Assembly (NCBI RefSeq): GCF_037893015.1
Contig: NC_133666.1
Coordinates: 567,085,237 to 567,149,236, forward strand
DNA length: 64,000 nt
Direction of reading: 5' to 3'
From: Macrotis lagotis
Taxonomy: Eukaryota > Chordata > Mammalia > Peramelemorphia > Peramelidae
Below, one piece after another: positions 56,525 through 64,000 of the stretch. Position numbers and translations under genes: made by a program. Position 1 is the stretch's first letter; the number at the start of each line of letters is the position of its first letter. Below the pieces are notes generated by a model that saw only the letters and a list, made by a program, of their open reading frames with translations, did not search any database and was not told where the DNA came from.

Positions 56525-59010
56525 TTCTGATTAAAACTTTTTTTTTGTTTATTTTATACTATTACAATAATCTTGTTGTAAGAATAAACATAAACTCCCC
56601 TTCCCCCCAAAAGATGAGAAACCTCAAGAATAGTGAGAGAGAGAAAAATGTACTTAAGTCTTCCAGTGGTTCTATCTCTGGGATGAATTTCCTTCTTTAT
56701 CATGAGTCCAGCAAAAAAGATGATGCTTCAATATTTTTCCCATAGTTGCTATTACTAGCTGTATTTCCCTCCACCTTATTCCTTCCCACTCATTTTTTCT
56801 ATTCTCTCTCTCCTTTCACCCTGTCCCTGCTCAGAAGTGTGTTGGATCTGAATACCCTCTCCCACAATCTTCCCTCTCTTCTACCACCTATTCCCCCCCC
56901 CCATTCTCCCCTTCCCTCCCCCCATTCCCCCCTTATCCCATCCCTTTCCTCTCATTTTTCTCTAGGGTAAGATAGATTTCCTCACCCTATTAAATGTGTA
57001 TGTTATTTCCTCTCAGTCAAGACTCACTTATTCCCCCTTGCCTTCCCCCTTTCCACTCCATTGAAAAAGCTTTTTCTTGACTCTTATGTAAAATATCTTA
57101 GCCCCTTCTTCCTCTCCTTTCTCTTCCTCCCAGTACTTTCCTTTATCACCCATTGACTACATTTTTTTAACTATATTATACCATTATATTCAGCTCCTTC
57201 CTGTGCCTTGTCTATATGTGCATCTTCTAACTGATCTTATAAATGAGAAATTTCTTATGAGTTATCAGTATCTTCTTTCCATGCAGGAATGCAAACAATT
57301 CAGCATCATTAAGTTCCTCATAGTTAGTCCTTCTCATCTGCCCTATGATTCACCTGAGTCCTGTAGTTGGAGATCAGACTTTCTGTTCAGCTCTGATTGT
57401 TTCAATAGGAAAGTTTGAAAGTCCTCTATTTCATTGGAAGTCTGTCTTTTCCCTTGAAAAGAGAATGTTCAGTTTTGCTGGGTAGTTGATTCTCGGTTGT
57501 AAACCAAGATCTTTTGCCTTCTGGAATATAATATTCCAAGCCCTAAGAGCCCTTAATGTAGATGCTGCCAGATCTTGTGTAAGCCTGACTATAGAGCCCT
57601 GGTAGTTGTAATTGTTTGTTTCTGGCAGCTTTAAGTATTTTCTCTTTGGCTTGGGAAATTCGGAATTTGGCTACAATATTTCTGGAAGTTTTTCTTTTGG
57701 GATCTCTTTCAGGAGGTAACTGGTGAAGTCTCTAGATTTCTATTTTACCTTCTGCTTCTAGGATCTCAGGGAAATTTTGCTGTATTATTTTTTGAAAAAT
57801 GAAGTCTAGGCTCTTTTCCTGGTCATGACTTTCAGGTAGCCCAATAATTTTCAAGTTGTCTCTTCTGGGTCTGTTTTCCAGGTTGATTGTTTTTCTAGTG
57901 AGATCTTTCACATTTTCTTCTCTAATTTTTGGCTTTTTTGGAATAGTTTTATTTCTTCCTAATTTCTTTCAAAGTCATCAGCTTCCTTTAGTTCCATTCT
58001 GCATTTGAAGGAGTTATTTTCTTCAGAGAGCTTTTTTTTTTTATCTCCTTTTCCAACTGGCCAATTCCTGCTTTTTAAGACAGTCTTCTCATTTGCCTTT
58101 TGTATTGCCTTTTCCATTAGGCCTAAACTGGTTTTTAACATATTATTTTCTTCAGTATTTTTAAAAATTCTTTCACCAAGCTTTCACCTTGGTTTTCATG
58201 ATTTATCTGCGTCACTCACATTTCTCCTCCCAGTTTTTCTTCTACCTCCCTTAATTGCTCATCCATAGCCTGGGTCCATTTTCTATTTATCTTGTAGGTT
58301 TTGGGTAAAGAAGCTTCAATTTTGTTATCTTCTGAATCTTTCATGGCACCAAAGTAATTTTCTATGCTCAGATTCTTTTTTTTTCTTTTGTTTGCTCATT
58401 TCCTCAGCCTATGACTGATTTACTGCACTCCAAGGCTTTGGGGATTTTTTTGGGGAACCTTAATTCCTCCAAGGTCTTATGAGAGGTTTTGACTGCGCTT
58501 TTGCCTGTGCTTTGATATGTAGATGACCACAGGCCCTCCACTCTGCCCTGGAGCTGTGAGGAGAGTTCCTGCTTGGCTATGGTGATATGGGAGCCCAAAC
58601 TACAACCTGGATTTGGGTATGGGAAAACAGCTGAGTCCTGCCCCAGGGAGAGCAAAGAGTCCTTTGCAGTCTCCTTGTCCCCTTACTGTCTATGGACTGC
58701 ACTCTGAAGGGGCAGGCTGGCTTTCCTGATTTCTGCTGTAGGTTCTCAGTGCAGGGTTGCTCTGAGGCAGGTGTTCGCTTCACACTCTGGTGCGACAGAG
58801 TTCTCTCACCATGCTTTCCATCTGTTCCCAGTGATCCCTTGGTCAGGAGGTCTGGAAATGTCCCCCTCTGCCACAGACCCACATGCCCCCAGGGATCTAG
58901 GGACTCAGCCCGACTGTGCTGCAGTGAAGCTGTGATTGTGGCTGTGCTCATAGCTTTTTTCCAGTCCCTGTCCTGGTGAAACAGATCTTTCCTGTGGTGT
59001 TTGTATATGT
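56525..59010 (-). mobile_element. HAL1-like (half-LINE-1) retrotransposon, near full length
   Basis: Co-linear with the copy at 5840-8378: A-rich tail region 56525-56620 ('gtaagaataaacataaactc'), purine-rich region, ORF1 C-terminal part near 57400-57850 ('gggtagttgattctcggttg'), coiled coil at 57959-58141, and 5' UTR from about 58350 ('accaaagtaattttctatgc'). No ORF2 sequence. The 5' terminus is lost near 59010, where a SINE follows. Confidence 0.7.
57959..58141 (-). pseudogene. HAL1/L1 ORF1 coiled-coil remnant
   Basis: A 60-residue Lys/Glu-rich stretch (for example ENNSFKCRMELKEADDF) at the same place as 7382-7630 in the other HAL1-like copy. It is in antisense to the element's surroundings and broken on both sides. 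Confidence 0.55.
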
Positions 59011-59028
59011 TGTTGTTTGTAAAATCTT

Positions 59029-59139
59029 TTTTTTTTTCAAGGCACTGGGGTTAAGTGGCTTGCCCAAGGCTACACAGCTAGGTAATTATTAAGTGCCTGA
59101 GACTGGATTTGAACCCAGGTACTCCTGACTCCAGGACCA
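59029..59139 (-). mobile_element. WSINE1-type SINE, 5'-truncated
   Basis: Poly-T tail, 'ggcttgcccaaggctacaca', 'gatttgaacccaggtactcc', stopping at 'ccaggacca', so the tRNA-like A-box end is missing. Duplication ttgtttgtaaaatctt at 59013-59028, with one mismatch at 59140-59155, shows the truncation occurred at insertion. Confidence 0.9.
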
Positions 59140-59155
59140 TTGTGTGTAAAATCTT

Positions 59156-60100
59156 AAAGTGAAGATATTCTGAGTAGTAACAGAGATAGAGAAGAGAGAA
59201 GCGGCAAGAGATCAACTAAGAAAATATTTCAGGGCCACAAAGAGGGGAAAAAAGCATGGGGAAGATCTATAAGGAGTGTTGTAATAAATTTTTAACCACT
59301 GAATATATTGGAAACATAATAATACCCAGACACTAAATCATAGCCCTGTGTGTTCTTAGCTTAGGATAGAAATACCTCTAAAATGCATCAAGAACGAACA
59401 ATTGTATATGGTTAAGAATCGTGGAAGACTATCTCTAGGAAAGAAAAGTGTGTCTTGCCTGGGGAGGGGAGGGCCAGTTAGCTCCTCTGATAAAAATGCA
59501 ACAGGAAATTGACCCCTACCTATGAAGGTAAATGAGCTCCTCACCCCCTCACTGGACAAGTGATCCCAAGAGATGTGTCAAATATTGATTGTCTGTTGTG
59601 TGCCAGGCACTGTGAGGGGTGCTGACTATTCAGGTACAAAAAATGAAATGCTTCGTTTTGGGAATCTTATATGATTAACTTAAAAAAACAAAACAGCACA
59701 CTTCCAATAGTTATGTGATGAAAACTTGTTCAAAATTCCTAATATTTAATTTGTTTTCTATCTTTATAGCTCTAAATCTTACCAGAATTTCTGGCTCATG
59801 GTAAGTGTGCTCTTAATAAAATTACTTAGTTGACTGAAAAGATTTGAAAAACTTATTGTTGGAGATATCATGGGAAAGTCAGGACCACTAATTCATTGTT
59901 GGTAGAACTGTTCCATAATTCTGAAGATCAGTTTAGTCCTAATCTTGCTATTTAGACAGCTTGTACTTGAAGTCTTTGCTGGAAAGTGATTATTGTTGAA
60001 ACAAAACATTTCAATTAATAATGCTCAAGTTGGCTCAAGAAAATTGATTTGAAAGACTGAAGAACATGACATTCTGGTGGCTCTTGATCGCCAACAAAAT
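59156..60100. repeat. Spacer with L2 scraps
   Basis: 59578-59665 is the antisense L2 terminus ('ttgtgtgccaggcactgtga'). 59770-59845 is a sense L2 terminus ('ctggctcatggtaagtgtgc', 'cttaataaaattacttag'). The rest is unassigned. Confidence 0.45.
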
Positions 60101-60870
60101 TGCAGCAGTACTACATTATTCAGTTCAGATTATTAATGGCTTACAATGTTCAAGTCATTGAGCTAGGTCATAAGAAAACAAAGATTTAAAAGGGCTCTGC
60201 TTTTTGGAAATGTACAATTTAATAGGGAATGTGAAATATACTCAAGTAATTCAATGCAAATGAAAAGTTCAATTAACAGTGGTAGAAAAATCTGAGGATG
60301 GTAATTTAAGATGGAGGGAGAGAGGAGGGAATGTCAAGGAAGACTCTATGGATCAGGATGATTCTTGAGTTTAGCCTTGAAGGAGAAACAAAAACAGGTT
60401 CCAGAACATGATTGATTTGATTGAATCATTGGGCTCTATAGTAGTCTAGTTTGGTTAGAACATAGAATTCATAAAAGGGATTAAGAATGAGAAATCAGGA
60501 AAAAGTAGGTTTTATTCCAGATGCTTAGAGAAGTGTGCTAAGAAAATTACTTAGCTTTTTAGTGTGAAGGATTTTTGAAAAGGAAATAAACTAAATAGGC
60601 AATTAATCAACCACCATTATCAAGCACTTCCTAATGACCAAGGCCCTGGGAATGGCCAAACAAAAGTTTAGCAGGCCCTGAACTTTAGTGGCTACCTAGA
60701 TATTCAGTATATACACTTAGAAGAACATAGGAAATATAACATAGGTTTTTTTGGGGGGTGTGTGTGTGAGGAATTAGCAGCTGGAACAGAATCTGGAAAG
60801 GCCTCATATAAAGTGTTTTATTTGAATTTTTAAAGAGACAAGGAATTCCAAGAGACAAATGGAAATGAGA
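60100..60870 (-). repeat. Degraded L2-like sequence
   Basis: 'tcaaggaagactctatggat', 'ttgagtttagccttgaagga' and 'aaggcctcatataaagtg' resemble the antisense upstream region of mammalian L2. Very diverged. Confidence 0.4.
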
Positions 60871-60929
60871 GAATGTTCTCTATAGGGAACAAACAGGAGG
60901 ATAGTTTAGTCATGCTGTAATTGGGCTCA

Positions 60930-61167
60930 TTGTTTAATAGTGTTAGATTACTAATGACCCTGTGGACTCCTAAGCATGCCAATGATGTTCATGGATTTTC
61001 TTGACAAGATATCAGAGTGGTTTGTAATTCCCTTCTCCCATAGGTTGAGGCATAGAAAGATTAAATGACTTGCTCAGCATCACACAACTAATAAGTGTGG
61101 AATAATTGGACTCAGGTCTTACTGACTTCAAGCCCAGCTCTCCTTCCATTGAGTCACTTAGCTGCCA
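60930..61167 (-). mobile_element. tRNA-RTE (MAR1-like) SINE
   Basis: Antisense RTE tail ('aatgaccctgtggactccta', 'tcttgacaagatatcagagt') followed by the SINE body ('gattaaatgacttgctcagc') and the tRNA-like head ('tgagtcacttagctgcc'). The only minus-strand copy of this family here. Confidence 0.7.
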
Positions 61168-61179
61168 AGAGGGCATGAA

Positions 61180-61720
61180 GGGAATTAATATAAGAAACTT
61201 AGAAAAGTGGGGTTGGACCCAAGTAGTTTGTAAAGGACTTTAAAGGGCAAATAGAAGAGACTGTATTTGAGGTAATAACTAGAGATAATAGAAAACTGCT
61301 ATAATATATTGTTAATGAGAATGACTTGACCAGATCTATGCCTTAGGATATTGCTTAGGGGGTGGAAGATGTATTGGAGGGAGGAAAGTCTTGAGGCAGC
61401 AAGACCACTTAGGAAATTTTTATATATAGTTTAGTATGCTGGGGACCTGGGCAAAGATGGTTGTGGCAAGTCAAGCAGAGCTAAGTAGGAGAAAGGAATA
61501 TTGTAGAGGTTAAATTAACAAGACTTGGTATTTGGTTGAGTCAAACAATTTTGGTTTCAAACTTGGTTGGCTGGAAGAATGGTGATACCTTTTACAGTAA
61601 TAGGGAAGTCTGGAAGAGGGAATAGGGGAGGGTTTACTGTTGTGAGGTTGCAACTGAGATTAGAGAACAAAAATTTGTGAGCCTAGTCAATGTGGCTTCA
61701 TAATTTCCTCCAGCTCCCTT
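61180..61720 (-). repeat. Degraded L2-like sequence
   Basis: 'tttgtaaaggactttaaagg', 'atgacttgaccagatctatg' and 'gtggaagatgtattggaggg' follow the antisense L2 order seen just upstream of the 47.7-49.5 kb copy. Confidence 0.4.
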
Positions 61721-62800
61721 TCAGCATCATGTAAATATGAATGAAGGAGCTGGATGGTGTGAGTAATCTAGGCTTGAGAACTTTGTAAGGAAAACTTACA
61801 AATAGCTGTGTTATCCTGCACATATAATTTTCTGAATCTCAATTTTCTCATTTGTACTTTGATTGGGTTGATCTTGATAAAACTTCTAATATCCTTCCTA
61901 GATCTAAATCAATGAGTCACTGGGTTCAATTTGGATATGTGGAGCTACTAGCAGAACATTCAGGTGCAGCTGTGCAGTAGGACCTTAGTGATAATGAACT
62001 AAAGCTCTAGGAATAGAAGTTGGGGTGAAGATTACATTTGCCTGTAATCTATCCTTAAAGAGTTGATATCTTGAATCAAAGGAATGCAAAGGAAGATGAG
62101 GGAATAAAAACTAAATCTAGAGCACTGATGTCAAATAGGCTGCAGATTGTCTTTAAAAAAGCATTAATATTATCTGTTATGTTATATGGTTTTATTTTGT
62201 TAAACCTTTCCCAATTAAATTTTTAACCTGGATCTGGAATTTGTCACTTCTGACTTAGAGAAGAAGGAACGCCAGTAATGAGGGCAGTTGTTCTGCACTA
62301 TGAAATACTGCAGAGAGATAAAGAAGATAAAAAGATAAAGACAGAAGAAAAAAACCCAACTATTTTAACAACAAAGAAGTTATTCATAATCTTGAAGCCT
62401 CTCTGAGTATAACTTTTAAGAGCATTGTGGAAAAGGAAGCCATATTACAAATGATGAAAAAGAATGGTGTAGAGGTAAAAATGGACTAGACTAGACTCTA
62501 GAGAATTTTTGTTGTGAAGGGGATCAGAGATATGGATGGTAACTTTGGGGTAATGTAATTAAAGGGATGTTTTTAATAACAAGAAAAACTGACCATGCAA
62601 GTCTGTAGAGGAATTGAAATCAACAGAGAACATTCTCTCACTTTCATTTGTCTCTTAGAGAGCTTGGTGGAAGCTTTCAAAGCCCGGTGAATAGAATATG
62701 TCAGGATAATATAATAATGAGTTTAAGGTGCTTCTAGTCAAAAGATTTAAGGCCTTCAGCTTTAGGGACTGTTCTTTTCAAAAGAAAAAGACAGCTGTTA
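61721..62800. other. Unassigned spacer with a hAT-like scrap
   Basis: 62120-62235 ('actgatgtcaaataggctgc', 'gttaaacctttcccaattaa', 'aacctggatctgg') resembles hAT-type non-autonomous elements. Nothing else is recognised. Confidence 0.35.
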
Positions 62801-62804
62801 TCAG

Positions 62805-63020
62805 GAAAAAGGATCTGGAGTCAGGAAGACCCAAGTTCAAATTTGGTCTCTGATACATACTAGCTGTATGACCCTGGACAAATTCTGTCTTAGTTTCTTC
62901 AACTACAAAATGGAAATAACACCTACTTTGCAGGGTTACTGTGAATATCAAATGAGATAATATTTGTAAAACGAAAAGCATTTAGCACAGTTCTTGGAAC
63001 ATAACAAACAGTATAAAAAT
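62805..63020 (+). repeat. MIR-class SINE relic
   Basis: 'tcaggaagacccaagttcaa', 'ctgtatgaccctggacaaat', 'gggttactgtgaatatcaaa', 'gagataatatttgtaaaacg' and 'agcacagttcttggaacata' follow the marsupial MIR order from head to 3' end. Almost complete. Confidence 0.75.
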
Positions 63021-63150
63021 GCTTTTTCCCTTCTCCCTCCCTTTGTCTGAGATATTGATTTTTAATTATTCCCACAACTCATATACATACTTGTTTATGG
63101 AATTGCATTAATTGGGAACAATTGCATTTTTTTGAACCAATTGTATTTTT

Positions 63151-63303
63151 TTTTTTAGGTTTTTGGCAAGGCAAATGGGGTTAAGTGGCTTGCCCAAGGC
63201 CACACAGCTAGGTAATTATTAAGCGTCTGAGACTGGATTTGAACCCAGGTACTCCTGACTCCCAAGGCCGGTGCTCTATCCACTACGCCACCTAGCCGCC
63301 CCA
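63151..63303 (-). mobile_element. WSINE1-type SINE with perfect 17-bp duplication
   Basis: Complete antisense copy ('ggcttgcccaaggccacaca', 'ccactacgccacctagccgc'). Exact duplication gaaccaattgtattttt at 63134-63150 and 63304-63320. Confidence 0.97.
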
Positions 63304-63320
63304 GAACCAATTGTATTTTT

Positions 63321-63609
63321 AATGCTTGAAAGGAGGTAGTTGTTTTTGCAAGTCTTTCTTCTCAACAACATATCACAATCCTTATTGGTTGAATTATTCT
63401 TGTTTCTTAGGCACAATTTAGGCACATTTTTTTGGCTATCCCCATCTTTGTGGCTATTTTGAAATAAATATTTTCTTAAATTTATCAAACTGGGAATATT
63501 GTTAAAGACCATTGTTATATTGATTTGCTGTTTTATTTAACAGTAACATTTAGAATTGTTTTATCTGACATTTTAAGCCTTGGCTCTTATTTATAAGTTT
63601 GGTTTTGTT
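63321..63609. other. Unassigned spacer
   Basis: Short AT-rich stretch with no recognised feature. Confidence 0.4.
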
Positions 63610-63835
63610 TTTTTTAAGAAAGATTTTATTTTGAATTTTACAGTATTTCCCCTAAACTTGCTTCCCTCCCCCTACCCCCAGAAGGCAGTCTGTTAGTCTT
63701 TACATTGTTTTCGTGATATATATTGATCTAAGTTAAATGTGATAAGAGAGAAATCATATCCTTAAGGAAGATATCATGTCCTTAAGAGATAGCAAAATTA
63801 CATGATAAAAATTTTTTTTAAAATTAAAGGTAATA
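63610..63835 (-). repeat. L1 3' end, same subfamily as 45.6 kb
   Basis: 'attttgaattttacagtatt', 'gaaggcagtctgttagtctt', 'attgatctaagttaaatgtg' and 'agagatagcaaaattacatg' align with 45630-45830. An L1 fragment interrupted by the SINE at 63836. Confidence 0.7.
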
Positions 63836-63990
63836 GGGGGTGGCTAGGTGGCGCAGTGGATAGAGCACCGGCCTTGGGAGTCAGGAGTACCTGAGTTCAA
63901 ATCCGGCCTCAGACGCTTAATAATTACCTAGCTGTGTGGCCTTGGACAAGCCACTTAACCCCATTTGCCTTGCAAAAATCCTAAAAAAAA
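63836..63990 (+). mobile_element. WSINE1-type SINE, well preserved
   Basis: Head 'gggggtggctaggtggcgca', 'gagttcaaatccggcctcag', 'ctagctgtgtggccttggac' and tail 'ccttgcaaaaatcctaaaaa'. Retains four or more CpGs (ggcgcag, accggcc, atccgg, gacgct), so it is probably among the youngest copies here. Confidence 0.95.
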
Positions 63991-64000
63991 CCCACTAGAG

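Noticed and set aside
59770..59800. A 31-bp mini-exon with a good acceptor (tctttatag) and donor (gtaagtgt)
   Set aside because: The sequence is the sense L2 3' terminus ('ctggctcatggtaagtgtgc' then 'cttaataaa'), whose consensus contains a donor-like 'gtaggtgc'. It is repeat sequence, not an exon.
63836..63990. tRNA gene candidates in the SINE heads
   Set aside because: The A- and B-box-like sequences are those of a tRNA-derived SINE; no cloverleaf with proper arms and anticodon is preserved.
1..64000. CRISPR arrays, operons, bacterial promoters, replication origins
   Set aside because: The window is vertebrate nuclear DNA; no regularly spaced repeats or prokaryotic gene layout exist.

Overview
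This window is vertebrate nuclear DNA, almost certainly from a marsupial and most likely an Australian one (dasyurid-like). About twenty-five copies of a tRNA-derived SINE share the head GGGGCAGCTAGGTGGCGCAG and the tail CCTTGCAAAAA (the WSINE1 type of Australian marsupials). Alongside them are marsupial-type LINE-1 3' UTRs, tRNA-RTE (MAR1-like) SINEs, half-LINE-1 (HAL1-like) elements, L2, CR1/L3 and MIR relics, and endogenous retroviral LTRs. I recognise no intact protein-coding gene. The open frames present are chance frames in AT-rich DNA, chance frames of the GC-rich island, or remnants of transposon proteins.

Layout. 1-41 kb is a repeat-filled intergenic-like stretch. 1.8-2.4 kb: CR1/L3. 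2.95-4.6 kb: internally deleted L1 (+). 5.8-8.4 kb: near-full-length HAL1-like element (-). 9.3-12.2 kb: a second HAL1-like copy split by a 2.0-kb provirus with paired LTRs, primer-binding site, polypurine tract and 6-bp target duplication. 13.5-15.4 kb: two related copies of an unidentified retroviral-like repeat. 16.7-21.2 kb: L1 (-) with 5' UTR, ORF1 remnant, long inter-ORF spacer and the endonuclease half of ORF2. 22.1-23.6 kb: possible LTR and an L1 3' end. 24.7-25.9 kb: L2. 27.2-31.8 kb: another internally deleted L1 (-) hit by a solo LTR and three SINEs. 33.3-34.0 kb: a pogo-like DNA transposon fossil. 37.0-39.3 kb: a long L2 fragment carrying a SINE and a hAT-type miniature transposon.

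The one strong gene signal is a CpG island at about 41.03-42.38 kb. It has two CCAAT boxes, several GC boxes, a four-unit GGAAGCTC array, an alternating CG-rich NRF1-like tract and a near-perfect splice donor at 41,742 (+). I read it as the promoter and non-coding first exon of a + strand gene whose coding exons lie beyond 64 kb or were not recognised. The gene cannot be named from this window. Everything after 42 kb would then be its first intron. That intron holds a deeply nested pile (about 45.6-59.2 kb): an old antisense L1 interrupted by a SINE, an L2 copy and a 5.2-kb retroviral-like insert, followed by a second HAL1-like element.

The most unusual local structure is at 52.15-52.37 kb. 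An 82-bp piece of the L2 copy at 48.5 kb reappears almost unchanged, placed between two copies of a 66-bp local duplication. This looks like a templated insertion made during repair or replication. Repeat names rest on sequence memory and internal comparison, not on a database search. Repeat edges are good to a few bases where a target duplication is stated and to tens of bases elsewhere.
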